A stretch of DNA of 64,000 nucleotides from Paracidobacterium acidisoli (GCF_003428625.2 NZ_QVQT02000004.1:62001-126000), one strand, 5' to 3'; positions 17,579 through 26,679 are shown, counted from the stretch's first letter. The notes: a model not told the origin generated them from the sequence alone. Program-made: numbers and translations.

Positions 17579-18418
17579 ATGCCTGAGCTTCCCGAGGTCG
17601 AAACCGTCGCCAGCGGCGTCCACGAGCGCATTCGCGGTGAGAGCATCCACTCCGTCTGGTTCAGCCTCTATAAGGAGCCCTTCCGCTCCAACCCCGACGA
17701 AATGGCCCAGGAGCTCACCGGCAAGCGCATCGAGCGCGTTCACCGCGTCGGCAAGCACATCGTCTTCGACCTTGCCCTGCCCTCCCGATCTGCCGCGCCC
17801 GAAATCGTCCTCCAGTGGATCGTCCACCTCGGCATGACCGGCCGCCTGCTCGTCTCCGCCGCCGAAGTCCCTGTTCCACCTCATACTCACGGCATCCTGC
17901 GCCTTCACTCCGGCCGCGAGCTGCGCTTTGTCGATCCGCGTCGCTTCGGCCGCATGGGCCTGCACCATCCCGGTCCGGAGAAAACCACCTTCTCAGGCCC
18001 GGGCCACGAGCCGCTGACCATCTCTCCGGAGGAATTCGCTGATCTCTTCCGCGGACGGAAGCTTTCGATCAAGGCCGCTCTGCTCAATCAGACCCTCCTT
18101 CATGGCGTCGGCAATATCTATGCCGACGAAAGCCTCTTTCACGCCGGCATCCGTCCCACCCGCATCGCAGGGCGCCTCCCACGGGAGCGCCTCTTCCGCC
18201 TGCACAAAGCTCTGCAGACCGTCCTCAGACACGCCATCCGCCTGGGAGGCTCCTCCGTATCCGATTATGTGGATGCCGACGGCGTCCGCGGCTTCTTCCA
18301 GCTTGAGCACAAGGTCTATATGCGCGGCGGAGAACCCTGCCTCGCCTGCGGCACTCCCATCCGGCGAATCATCCTCGCCGGCCGCGGCACCCACTACTGC
18401 CCCACCTGTCAGAAATGA
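17579..18418 (+). CDS. mutM: Formamidopyrimidine-DNA glycosylase (Fpg)
   Basis: This base-excision-repair enzyme removes 8-oxoguanine and nicks the DNA. The product starts MPELPEVETV, so Pro-2 and Glu-3 are the catalytic pair once Met is removed. GVGNIYADESLFHAGI (helix-two-turn-helix) and the zinc finger CLACGTP..CPTC at the C-terminus are intact; 279 residues is normal. It is divergent from the 50-residue protein. Confidence 0.96.
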   Translation: MPELPEVETVASGVHERIRGESIHSVWFSLYKEPFRSNPDEMAQELTGKRIERVHRVGKHIVFDLALPSRSAAPEIVLQWIVHLGMTGRLLVSAAEVPVPPHTHGILRLHSGRELRFVDPRRFGRMGLHHPGPEKTTFSGPGHEPLTISPEEFADLFRGRKLSIKAALLNQTLLHGVGNIYADESLFHAGIRPTRIAGRLPRERLFRLHKALQTVLRHAIRLGGSSVSDYVDADGVRGFFQLEHKVYMRGGEPCLACGTPIRRIILAGRGTHYCPTCQK

Positions 18419-19305
18419 GCCTGAGAAGTTGAAGTGCTTATGATTTTATGAATTTCCAGAGCGTTCGGCCTACGGGATTCTGAATTAACAGCTCGGCGTA
18501 ACCAACGTAAGTCAAAGATTCTAAACAAATCCGGAAACGGCACTGCAATTGCTCTTAGTGAAGGCAGCCAGCGACGCACAGGCTTCCGCCTACGGGAGAG
18601 AAGCCATGCGAATCGGTTCCGGTCAGCGAGAGCGAACGCCCAGGAGGCATTGCCCGGGCCGGAACAATAAGTCCCAGCCTCGAAAGAGTCAGGGCATTTC
18701 AGGGAGGCCAGTGATTGGCCATTAGAATAAGAAGAGCCACCCCGTGCGGTGGCTCTCTTATTTTTAAGAGACCCGAAGGCCCAATCCTGCGTCAAACTAC
18801 TTGTCAGGTCATCTCACGGAGAGTAGTATTAGCTTTACCTATCGAGCGGCTGATGCCCGGTTTCAGGTCCGGGAGGCTCGCCGCTACTCACGAGAGTTAC
18901 GAATTTACGATACCGGCAATCATCGTGCGGCTCCTCTGACGGTGCAATATCCGTCCTGGAATGTATAGGTGAAAGCGGCTGTTTTGGACTGAGTTGAAAG
19001 AGTATTTCACTCCATCACGTTCCGCTGATATGTATGGCTTCCGGCCTGGTTCCCTGCAGCGAGTGCATCCAACCGCAGACGGAAATAGGACACGGGTGAG
19101 GCTCGCGATGCGAAGCGAGGCTCATGCGGCTGAGGGAAGCCGTAACTTATGGAGTAAACCAGACTGCCGTGTAAGCGGCAGATGCAGCCGGTGACGAATC
19201 GCGCGAATCAGGAGAACGATTTCCGGCGTCCCCCCAATGCAGAATTCGCAGCAATGTAGCCGGATTTCGCTGCAAACCACAGTTAACGCACCAGGAAGTG
19301 CAGGC
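18419..19305 (+). ncRNA. Hairpin-rich gene-free region, candidate structured RNA(s)
   Basis: The 887 bases lack any supported gene. The first part carries GTTCCGG...CCGGAAC (about 18614-18668), GGCCA...TGGCC, two CCTACGGGA copies (18468 and 18590) and ends in a clean terminator at 18733-18765. The second part holds CTGCCG/CGGCAG (19167-19184), CGGCT/AGCCG (19128-19143), and GGCTCGC...GCGAGGC. Strand is inferred from the terminator. It does not show the signature sequences of tmRNA, RNase P RNA or SRP RNA. It may be one or two unknown RNAs, or an old degraded element. Confidence 0.4.
18733..18765 (+). terminator. Rho-independent terminator inside the hairpin-rich region
   Basis: AGAGCCACC and GGTGGCTCT form a 9-bp stem around CCGTGC and are followed by CTTATTTTT. 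It is 315 bases beyond the mutM stop, too far to be a simple mutM terminator unless the mutM 3' UTR is long, which favours a separate short transcript ending here. Confidence 0.75.
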
Positions 19306-20202
19306 ATGACAATAGAACAGAACCAGCCCGAGCCCGCATCGGCGCCAGCTCCGGTTTCCGGGTCCCAGGCACAATCGCAGGGACAGGGTCAGGGCGGCCA
19401 TCGCCGCCGACGCAGAAGAAGAAAAGGCAACAAGCCCGCTGCAGCAGCCCAGGCCGGCGGACAGAACGCCCAGCAGCCCTCTCAGCCCCAGGCGAGCCCC
19501 AAACAGAAAAAATCGAGCCAGAACCGCTACTTCCAGAAAAATCCTGGAAATGGTGCGGGGAACGGCAACGGAAATGGCGGAGGCGGCGGACGCCGCCGTA
19601 ACAAGCCACGCCGTCAGCAGGTCTTCGTCGGCCCGATGGATCACAGCTACCGCGCCGCGAACGGCAATATTGCCGACGCTCCGCCCTCCACCATCGAGCT
19701 GCGTCACTCCGGCGCCAACGGAAACGGCAATGGCAATGCCTACTATGGCGATGCCCCGGTGGCCTGGGAGCCGCCTCCGCCTCCGGTGCGTGAGGACGCG
19801 CCCACCCGTATCTACTGCTTCATTGAGGATCTCTTCTTCCTCGCCAAGATCAATGAGACGGCGCGCAAGCTCGGCATCAAGGTCGCCTTCGTCAAGAATG
19901 ACAAGGAAGTGCTCGCTACGCTCACCGGCGGCAGCGAGGAAGAGCGTCCTTCTCTGATCGTCTTCGATCTGAACAACGCCAACGCGAAGCCCATGACGCT
20001 GATCCCGAAGATTCGCGCCAAACTCAAGAAGGGCACATCGATCATCGGCTTTCTCTCTCACCTGCAGGGCGACCTGAAGGTGAAGGCCATCGAAGCCGGA
20101 TGCGACATGGTGATGCCGCGCTCCGCGTTTTCGCAGAACCTGCCCAACCTGCTCCGCCGCCACGGCTCCGACGAAGATCAGACCGAAGCGCTTGAAGCAT
20201 AA
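19306..20202 (+). CDS. RG-rich protein with C-terminal pseudo-receiver domain
   Basis: The 298-residue protein starts at an ATG preceded by AGGAAG. Residues 1-160 are disordered: Q/A/P-rich with basic blocks GHRRRRRRRKGNK (31-43) and GRRRNKPRRQQ (95-105) separated by GN repeats, which suggests RNA or DNA binding. Residues 165-290 look like a CheY fold: IEDLFF (acidic pair near 174-175), LIVFDLNN (Asp 221 at the phosphorylation position), then GFLSHL, but RSAF has Arg where receivers have the essential Lys. Signal input may therefore be non-canonical. No known family name is claimed. Confidence 0.7.
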   Translation: MTIEQNQPEPASAPAPVSGSQAQSQGQGQGGHRRRRRRRKGNKPAAAAQAGGQNAQQPSQPQASPKQKKSSQNRYFQKNPGNGAGNGNGNGGGGGRRRNKPRRQQVFVGPMDHSYRAANGNIADAPPSTIELRHSGANGNGNGNAYYGDAPVAWEPPPPPVREDAPTRIYCFIEDLFFLAKINETARKLGIKVAFVKNDKEVLATLTGGSEEERPSLIVFDLNNANAKPMTLIPKIRAKLKKGTSIIGFLSHLQGDLKVKAIEAGCDMVMPRSAFSQNLPNLLRRHGSDEDQTEALEA

Positions 20203-20262
20203 AACAGCGAGCAGACCATCTGTTCTGTCACTGTGCTGCTGACAAACCTGCAGCAGAGATAA

Positions 20263-20284
20263 GGGGCCGCCATCGAGCGGCCCC
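20263..20284 (+). terminator. Rho-independent terminator
   Basis: GGGGCCGC and GCGGCCCC pair around CATCGA and are followed by TGCTTTT. It closes the pseudo-receiver gene 61 bases after its stop. Confidence 0.8.
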
Positions 20285-20323
20285 TGCTTTTGCGCTGAAG
20301 GCGCGTGTACCCCGGACGGCAGG

Positions 20324-20662
20324 TTAACCGGGAGGCCAGTGCATCGCCCGTCCGCCCAGCAGATGCAGGTGCAGATGATCGACCGTCTGCCCTCCGTCCG
20401 GACCATTGTTGATCACCACGCGGTATCCCTTGTTTAATCCCTCGGTCGCGGCGATATCGGCCGCCGTGCCCAGCAGATGGCCCAGCATCTCGCGGTCGCC
20501 GGCGGTAGCATGCGCCAGCGCCGCGATATGCTGCTTCGGAATCACCAGAATATGGACGGGAGCCTTCGGATCGATATCCGAAAAGGCGTAAAGACGCTCG
20601 TCCTCAAAAACCTTCTTTGACGGAATCGCGCCCGCAACAATTTTGCAGAAGATGCAGTCCAT
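20324..20662 (-). CDS. HIT-family nucleotide hydrolase/transferase
   Basis: The 112-residue protein starts MDCIFCKIVAG at an ATG with GGAG 10 nt upstream. CxxC zinc-type cysteines (Cys 3 and 6), VFEDERLYAFSDI and the histidine triad HLHLH near 96-100 are all present. HINT-type proteins cleave nucleotide phosphoramidates. An upstream ATG at 20683 lacks a site. Confidence 0.93.
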   Translation of the reverse strand: MDCIFCKIVAGAIPSKKVFEDERLYAFSDIDPKAPVHILVIPKQHIAALAHATAGDREMLGHLLGTAADIAATEGLNKGYRVVINNGPDGGQTVDHLHLHLLGGRAMHWPPG

Positions 20663-20751
20663 GCACAGATTCTCCAGAACCATTTAACCAGAGCACCGGA
20701 AGGAAGCCTCTGCTCTCCCCATCGCCTGGGCCGAATAAATATGTTGACCGC

Positions 20752-22095
20752 TTACGGATTCCGACGAACCTCTTTTTCGAAATACTTCGGGTGCCTGCCC
20801 GGTTGCCACGGATCATACTGCGCCGCAAACGCAGCCCGTTCGCTGGTCGAAGGATGGCTGTAGCTCCAGAACTCCACAAACGGGCTGGGCGACGGGTTGT
20901 CGAGCCAGATCTCGCCGAGGCGCACAAACGAGCTCACCGCCGTCCGCTGCGGATCGGCCACCAGGCCGTGAATGACCTCCTGCCCGTACACATCGGCCTG
21001 ATGCTCCTCCCACCGGCTGAAGGCATTGCCCGCCGGCTCCGCCAGAAAGCCCAGCACCGTGATCAGCAGCAGAAGCAGTCCCACCGAGGCCCAGTCGTCG
21101 ACAAACGCAATGCGCCACCGCACTCCATGCCTGCGAATCAGCCCGCGCATCAGCCGGAAGGCCGCCCAGTAAAAAAGCAGCAGCAGCGCGCCATAGAAGA
21201 CCAGCCCCTTCGCGATATGGCGCAGCACATAGTGCCCCTGCTCGTGCCCGTAGATGAACAGAATCTCATCGGCCGGCGCTTCATGGATCGTGTTATCCCA
21301 CACCACAATGCGTTTGGTTGCGCCAAAACCCGTCACGTAGGCGTTCAGACCAGTTACCTTGCGGCTTGCATCCATCACAAACATGCGCTCCGGCGGAATA
21401 TACAGATGACCGCGCGCGGCCACGCGTTCCAGCTGTATGACCAAAGCCGGATCGGACGCGGCAAGCGGCGAAAAATGATTAAACAGCGGATCGATCACTA
21501 CCGGCACAAGAAACACCAGCAGCACCTCGACCGGAAGACTGATCACCCAGAACCACAACCACCACCGGCGTTGCGAATGCCGCATCAGCGCGTACACCGC
21601 ACTCAGCGCCAGCGTGCCGAAAACAAGCGTCAGCAGCAGCGACTTGCCCCAGTCGCCGAACCACCCCGGCCATCCCTGGATCGAAAGGCCAAAGTGCCGG
21701 TCCACCTGCTGGTCGAGAAGATCGAGCGGCAGGCCAATCAGTGAAAGCGCCAGCAGCCATACCGGACACACCAGCAGTCCCTGCAGCCACCTGCGATGCG
21801 TCACGCCCGCCGCCCACGCGCGAATCCCGTCTCCGGCGCGAAGATACACCAGCAGACCCAGCGCCAGCACAATCCACAGCGTGCCTCCAAAATGGAGCGC
21901 CGTGCGCGCATGGCTCAGCGCAATCGCCTTCGCCAGCTTCGCCGGAGGCAGCGTATAAACGGCCTTTCCAGCCGATCCGGCCTGCTGCGTCGTCTCGGCA
22001 AACCCGCTCGCCGTCTGCAGCGCCAGCATCATCGCCGCTGCCCCGCCAATCCGGCCGCGCCGCAATACCATGCGTGGCTGTATCTTCAGCGTCAT
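20752..22095 (-). CDS. M48-family membrane metalloprotease (Ste24-like)
   Basis: About 447 residues from ATG 22095 with AGGAA upstream. Zinc motif HEQGH near 284-288 and the third ligand in WEEHQADVYG are present. Hydrophobic segments around 70-85, 105-125, 150-170 and 180-200 give the multi-span architecture of CAAX prenyl protease 1/Ste24. DASRKVTGLNAYVTGF is typical of that group. Bacterial members act in membrane protein quality control; prenyl substrates are not expected. It is divergent from the TldD-like gene. Confidence 0.9.
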   Translation of the reverse strand: MTLKIQPRMVLRRGRIGGAAAMMLALQTASGFAETTQQAGSAGKAVYTLPPAKLAKAIALSHARTALHFGGTLWIVLALGLLVYLRAGDGIRAWAAGVTHRRWLQGLLVCPVWLLALSLIGLPLDLLDQQVDRHFGLSIQGWPGWFGDWGKSLLLTLVFGTLALSAVYALMRHSQRRWWLWFWVISLPVEVLLVFLVPVVIDPLFNHFSPLAASDPALVIQLERVAARGHLYIPPERMFVMDASRKVTGLNAYVTGFGATKRIVVWDNTIHEAPADEILFIYGHEQGHYVLRHIAKGLVFYGALLLLFYWAAFRLMRGLIRRHGVRWRIAFVDDWASVGLLLLLITVLGFLAEPAGNAFSRWEEHQADVYGQEVIHGLVADPQRTAVSSFVRLGEIWLDNPSPSPFVEFWSYSHPSTSERAAFAAQYDPWQPGRHPKYFEKEVRRNP

Positions 22096-22158
22096 GCGAT
22101 TCCTGTTTCGCTCCGCGGGATTTTCTTTTAGACTTGCGGCCATACTCGAGCCATTTTA

Positions 22159-23910
22159 ATGAATCGCCGCCCTCTTTCTGCTGCTCTCCGTGTCTCTGCT
22201 GTTCTCCTGGTGCTGCTGCTCACCATCGCCTTCTCGAATCCACCGGCATCTGCACAGTCTTCCGGTGCTCTTATGAACGCCATGACCGGCGAACTGCATC
22301 GCGCCATGACCGGTCTCGCGAAGCAAAAGGATGGGCAGCCCCCTCCCTACTACATCAGTTACTCCGCACACGATCAGTATTCGCTGAACATCATGGCCGA
22401 GCAGGGCGCCATCGTCTCTTCCGACAGCTCGCATGACCGCGCCGCCGATGTCGTCGTGCGCGTCGGCGACCCAAAGCTCGACAACACACACGGCACGCAC
22501 CGCTCCTCGGCCATCAACACCGTGCCCCTGCCGCTCTCTGACGATGCCGGCGCCGTTGCCCGCAGCCTCTGGTGGGCCACCAATCGCGGCTACGGCAATG
22601 CGCTCCAGACCTGGCTGCAGGTAAAGACCGAGACTCAGGTGCGCGCGAAAGAAGAAGACACCTCGCCCGATTTCTCCGTCGAGCCCGCCGTCAGCGCCCA
22701 GGAAAAGCCTGCCGTTCCGGCAAAGATCGATCGCGGCCAGTGGAACGATCGCATCCGTGCGCTGTCCGGGGTCTTCCACGATTACCCGCATGTCTATGCC
22801 AGCTTCGTGCTGCTGACCAATACCGACGATACAAATTACTTCGTCTCGTCTGAAGACACGCATGTCACCGACCCGCATCAGCTTGCGCGCATCGTGGTCT
22901 TCGCCACCACCCGCGCCGACGACGGCATGGACCTCTTCCGTGCGCAGACCTTCGAGGCTCGCACCCCCGCCGGCCTGCCTGCTCAGGCCGAGCTCGTCAC
23001 CGCCATAAAGCAGCTCGCCGACAGCCTCGAGCAGCTTCGCAACGCGCCCGTCACCCAGCCCTTCGATGGCCCCGCCATCCTCTCCGGACGCGCTGCCGCC
23101 GTCTTCTTTCATGAGGTCCTCGGACATCGCCTCGAAGGCCAGCGCCAGCGCGGCAATGAAGAAGGACAAACCTTCACCAGAGATCTCGGCAAGCCGATCC
23201 TGCCCGATTTTCTCTCCGTCGCCGACGATCCCACCCAGGCCACCTTCGACGGAACATATCTGAGCGGCTATTACACCTATGACGATGAAGGGCAGCGGGC
23301 CGAGCGCGTACAGCTCATTAAAAACGGCGTGCTGCAGACCTTCCTGATGTCGCGTCTGCCCATCGCCAGCTTCTCCACTTCGAACGGTCACGGCCGCTCG
23401 CAGCTGGGACGCATGCCGACCGGCCGTCAGGGCAATCTCATCGTCACCTCTACGCACAAGGTGCCGGAGAGCGAATTGCGCAAAATGCTGATCGACGAAG
23501 TAAAGAAGCAGAACAAGCCCTACGGCCTCTACTTCGAAGACATCTCCTCAGGCTTCGCCGTCACCACGCGCACTTCGCCCCAGGCCTTTCAGGTCCTGCC
23601 GCTGATTGTCTATCGCGTCTATGCCGATGGCCGCCCCGACGAGCTCGTGCGCGGTGTCAGCATCGTCGGCACGCCGCAGGCCGCACTGAAGCGCATCCTC
23701 GCCACCGGAGATAAACAAGAGGTCTTCAACGGCGAGTGCGGTGCGGAATCCGGCAGTATTCCCGTCTCGGCCATCGCTCCCGCCATGCTCGTCAGCGAGA
23801 TCGAAACGCAGCGTCAGCCCCAGGGCACCGCGCGTCCACCCATCCTGCCTCCACCCGGCATAAATGCCATCGCAAAACCAGCCGCGAACACGAAGGTGGA
23901 GGCCAACTGA
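22159..23910 (+). CDS. Exported TldD-like metalloprotease
   Basis: The 583-residue protein opens with a signal peptide (VSAVLLVLLLTIAFSNPPASAQ). The TldD zinc motif HExxxH is intact (FFHEVLGHRLEGQ, His 318, Glu 319, His 323). A Cys in ECGAESGSIPVSAIAP near 527 matches the usual zinc-binding Cys of TldD. TldD/TldE act as a cytoplasmic heterodimer that degrades unfolded peptides and matures microcins; here both partners carry signal peptides, so periplasmic action is inferred. The next gene overlaps the stop codon. Confidence 0.9.
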   Translation: MNRRPLSAALRVSAVLLVLLLTIAFSNPPASAQSSGALMNAMTGELHRAMTGLAKQKDGQPPPYYISYSAHDQYSLNIMAEQGAIVSSDSSHDRAADVVVRVGDPKLDNTHGTHRSSAINTVPLPLSDDAGAVARSLWWATNRGYGNALQTWLQVKTETQVRAKEEDTSPDFSVEPAVSAQEKPAVPAKIDRGQWNDRIRALSGVFHDYPHVYASFVLLTNTDDTNYFVSSEDTHVTDPHQLARIVVFATTRADDGMDLFRAQTFEARTPAGLPAQAELVTAIKQLADSLEQLRNAPVTQPFDGPAILSGRAAAVFFHEVLGHRLEGQRQRGNEEGQTFTRDLGKPILPDFLSVADDPTQATFDGTYLSGYYTYDDEGQRAERVQLIKNGVLQTFLMSRLPIASFSTSNGHGRSQLGRMPTGRQGNLIVTSTHKVPESELRKMLIDEVKKQNKPYGLYFEDISSGFAVTTRTSPQAFQVLPLIVYRVYADGRPDELVRGVSIVGTPQAALKRILATGDKQEVFNGECGAESGSIPVSAIAPAMLVSEIETQRQPQGTARPPILPPPGINAIAKPAANTKVEAN

Positions 23911-25580
23911 TGAAGACAAGAGCACTTTTTCTCGCCGCCGCCTCTGCGCTCATGCTGTTCCTGCCCGCGTCTCTGCCCTGCTCCGCGCAGACCACACGCG
24001 CCGATGCGGAAAAAGATCCGGTGCTGAGCGCCATGCTGCAGGAGCTCGGCCGCAGCCGCGATCATCTCCAGCTGCCCGGCTTCCAGAAGCCGTTCTTCAT
24101 TCAGTACCGGCTCGACGATGTCGTCGATTACACCGCCACCGCCAACTACGGCTCGCTCACCGGAGAGCAGGAAAGCCATCGCCGTGTCGTTCGTGTCACC
24201 GTGCGCGTCGGCGACTACAAAACCGACAGCTCCACCGAGCGCGGAGATGGCTCGCTGCAGTTCGCCGCCATCGAAGACGATCCCATCGCCCTCCGCTACG
24301 CGCTCTGGAGCGCCACCGATCTGGCCTACAAAAACGCGCTGCGCGAATACACCCAGAAGCAGGCCGAGCTGAAGACCGTACAGACGCCGCCCCAGGCCGA
24401 CGACTTCTCCTCTGAAAAGCCCGTCATCTCCATCGATCCCGAAGCAAAGCTCGTACTCGACCGCGAAGCCTGGAAGCAGCGCATCGTCGATGCCTCCGCG
24501 CTCTACCGCACCGATCCGCAGGCAAAGGCCTTCTCAGACGACACGCAGTACTCCAGCGGCTCCGTACGCGCGCGTGCGCTGAATCGCTATCTCGTCAACA
24601 CCGAAGGCACCATTGTTCGCCAGGGCTCCTCTGAATATCTCGCCACCGTCTCCCTGGGAACACAAGCCTCCGACGGTATGCGCATCGATCGCTCCTACGG
24701 CACCACCAGCGCTGCGGCTGACGGACTCGACTCCGCGCAGAAGTTTCACGACGGTGTGGTGAAGGTACTCCTTTCGCTGCACGATCTCAAAAACGCTCCC
24801 GTCATCTCCGACGAATACCACGGGCCGGTCCTCTTCTCCGCCGACGCCTCATCCGACATCTTCGCCGAGCTCTTCGCGCCGGCCGTCGCCGCACAGCGCC
24901 CTGAGATGGGCACCACGCAGCGCACCCGCGGACCCTATGCTTCAAGCTTCCAGGCGCGCGTGCTGCCGGACTTCCTCAAGGTCACCGACAACCCCGGTCT
25001 CACCAGCTTCGACAATAAGCCGCTGCTCGGCGCCTATCAGGTCGATGACGAAGGCGTGGCCGCGCAGCCCGTCACGCTCGTCGAAAGCGGCCGGCTCACA
25101 AACTACCTCATCGGACGCGAGCCGGTGAAAGACTTCCCCGCCTCCAACGGACACGCCCGCGCCGGCATCGCACAGCCAGCCCGTCCCATAACCGGCGTCC
25201 TGCATGTCGAAACCGCCTCGCCAGCGACCTCCGACGAGCTGATGAAAAAGCTCCTCGCGCTCGGCAAAGACGATGGCCTACAGTATGTCTATAGGGTGGA
25301 GACCTTCGGTCCCCAGCTCACGCCACGCCTGCTCTGGCGCATTCAGGTTGCCGACGGGAAGAAGGAGCTGGTGCGCGGAGCAGCGCTCGACGATCTCGAT
25401 CAGCGCACCCTCCGCGCTGACATTCGCGCCGCCGGCAGTGATACCTGGGTCGACAACATCTTTGGCGACGTGCCGCAGACCGTGCTCGCGCCGTCCATTC
25501 TGATTGAGGATGTCACCGTAAAACGCGCCGATGACCGCAACGACAAGCTGCCCTACTATTCGCCGCCCGCGGACAAATAA
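23910..25580 (+). CDS. Exported TldE/PmbA-like partner lacking the zinc motif
   Basis: Its ATG overlaps the previous TGA (TGATG), with GGAGG just upstream, so translation is coupled. The 556-residue protein has its own signal peptide (ALFLAAASALMLFLPASLPCSAQ). It aligns with the TldD-like protein along its length, for example FQARVLPDFLKVTDNP against FTRDLGKPILPDFLSVADDP. The HExxxH segment is replaced by DIFAELFAPAVAAQ and the zinc Cys is missing. This mirrors TldD/TldE, where only TldD is catalytic, and suggests a heterodimer. Confidence 0.88.
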   Translation: MKTRALFLAAASALMLFLPASLPCSAQTTRADAEKDPVLSAMLQELGRSRDHLQLPGFQKPFFIQYRLDDVVDYTATANYGSLTGEQESHRRVVRVTVRVGDYKTDSSTERGDGSLQFAAIEDDPIALRYALWSATDLAYKNALREYTQKQAELKTVQTPPQADDFSSEKPVISIDPEAKLVLDREAWKQRIVDASALYRTDPQAKAFSDDTQYSSGSVRARALNRYLVNTEGTIVRQGSSEYLATVSLGTQASDGMRIDRSYGTTSAAADGLDSAQKFHDGVVKVLLSLHDLKNAPVISDEYHGPVLFSADASSDIFAELFAPAVAAQRPEMGTTQRTRGPYASSFQARVLPDFLKVTDNPGLTSFDNKPLLGAYQVDDEGVAAQPVTLVESGRLTNYLIGREPVKDFPASNGHARAGIAQPARPITGVLHVETASPATSDELMKKLLALGKDDGLQYVYRVETFGPQLTPRLLWRIQVADGKKELVRGAALDDLDQRTLRADIRAAGSDTWVDNIFGDVPQTVLAPSILIEDVTVKRADDRNDKLPYYSPPADK

Positions 25581-25624
25581 ACGCTGGAAACGCCCCTGGC
25601 GGATTCCCATCCGCCAGGCCGCTC

Positions 25625-26404
25625 TTAATCCAGCCTCACCAGATACGCATCCCCTTCGACCGGCTTCAGCTCATGCGCAATCTCCACAGCGCGCTCCCGG
25701 TCGTCATTCGCCGGCCGAATCCGCACCCAGTGCCCCGTCGGCCCGGTAAATTCAATCACGTTCGCCGTCTGGTACTTCCGCTCCAGATGCTCCTCAAGGC
25801 GCAGCGCCTCTTTCTCATGGGTGAAGGCGCCAATCTGCACGCACCAGCGCCCGCCCTCATCCATCGGCTTCGGCGTCTCATATACGTCGATGCGCACATT
25901 CGCAGTGCCCGGCCGCCATACGCCAACTTCCTTCGCCGCACCCTCTGAAAGGTCCAGCACGCGCCCCGGAACGAACGGGCCGCGGTCGGTCACGCGCATC
26001 ACCGCCGACTGTCCCGTGCTCATATTCGTCACTTTGATCAGCGACCCCATCGGCAGCGTGCGATGCGCCGCCGAGACCATGTTCTGATCGAAGATCTTTC
26101 CGTTCGCGCCCATGTGGTTGTGGTACGGAGGTCCATACCAGCTCGCCATGCCGCTCTCCGTCCACACCGGCGAGTGCGTGGCCACATACTCGGCGTCCAT
26201 CTGCGAATCCGCCACCGGCCCCGTCGGGCTGCTCACTGCAGGCGGCAGAGATGAAGGCGCGGGAGCCGATGCCGGAGGAGGCGCCAGCACCGGCGGCGGT
26301 GGCGCATATACGACCTGCGGCTGTTTGTGCCCGCACCCTGTTATCAGTGCCAAAGCCATGCCCGAGATCAGCGCCGAAGAGAGAAAGGAGGAGTGTCGCT
26401 GCAT
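25625..26404 (-). CDS. rlpA: RlpA-family lipoprotein with DPBB and SPOR domains
   Basis: The 259-residue protein has a lipoprotein signal with lipobox LITGC (Cys 24), a Pro-rich linker, a double-psi beta-barrel at about 85-165 and a C-terminal SPOR domain (CVQIGAFTHEKEALRLEE onward). RlpA proteins bind or cleave denuded glycan at division septa. In the active pattern ExxD...H, the Glu position is Lys 103 here (GKIFD), while Asp 106 and His 114 are kept, so lytic activity is doubtful. AGGAAA lies before the ATG. It is 29 bp downstream of an 81-residue gene in the same direction. Confidence 0.88.
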   Translation of the reverse strand: MQRHSSFLSSALISGMALALITGCGHKQPQVVYAPPPPVLAPPPASAPAPSSLPPAVSSPTGPVADSQMDAEYVATHSPVWTESGMASWYGPPYHNHMGANGKIFDQNMVSAAHRTLPMGSLIKVTNMSTGQSAVMRVTDRGPFVPGRVLDLSEGAAKEVGVWRPGTANVRIDVYETPKPMDEGGRWCVQIGAFTHEKEALRLEEHLERKYQTANVIEFTGPTGHWVRIRPANDDRERAVEIAHELKPVEGDAYLVRLD

Positions 26405-26433
26405 CGTATCGGTTTCCTGATTCCGTTTTCCGG

Positions 26434-26679
26434 TTACATTCCGCTTCCGCCGCGGCGGTCAAGGTGCGCGGCCAGTCGTTCCAGTTGCTCTGCAGCCGTG
26501 CGCAGCCCCTTCGAAGAGCTCCGGCGAACCTCCGGAACCACCTCGTCGTTCAGCCAGGCAATCAGCTTCTTCAGATCCTCCTCGATGCGAGGAACCGCGT
26601 TCTCTACCTGCTCATCGACCCTGCGGCCAAAGTTTTCAAAGCGTCCTGAGCCGGAAGTCGTTCCCGATTGCTCTGCCAT
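26434..26679 (-). CDS. Small conserved hypothetical protein, helical
   Basis: The 81-residue protein has a Gly/Ser-rich start and a long amphipathic helix (NAVPRIEEDLKKLIAWLNDEVVPEVR and following) rich in Leu and charged residues. No membrane segment or Cys is present. AGAGG lies 9-10 nt before the ATG. It precedes rlpA in a likely two-gene operon. Function unknown; a coiled-coil or membrane-surface role is possible. Confidence 0.65.
   Translation of the reverse strand: MAEQSGTTSGSGRFENFGRRVDEQVENAVPRIEEDLKKLIAWLNDEVVPEVRRSSSKGLRTAAEQLERLAAHLDRRGGSGM

Noticed and set aside
18419-19305. tmRNA, RNase P RNA or SRP RNA in the hairpin-rich region
   Set aside because: The consensus segments of each (for example the tRNA-like end of tmRNA or the GAGGAAAGTCCGG of RNase P RNA) are absent.
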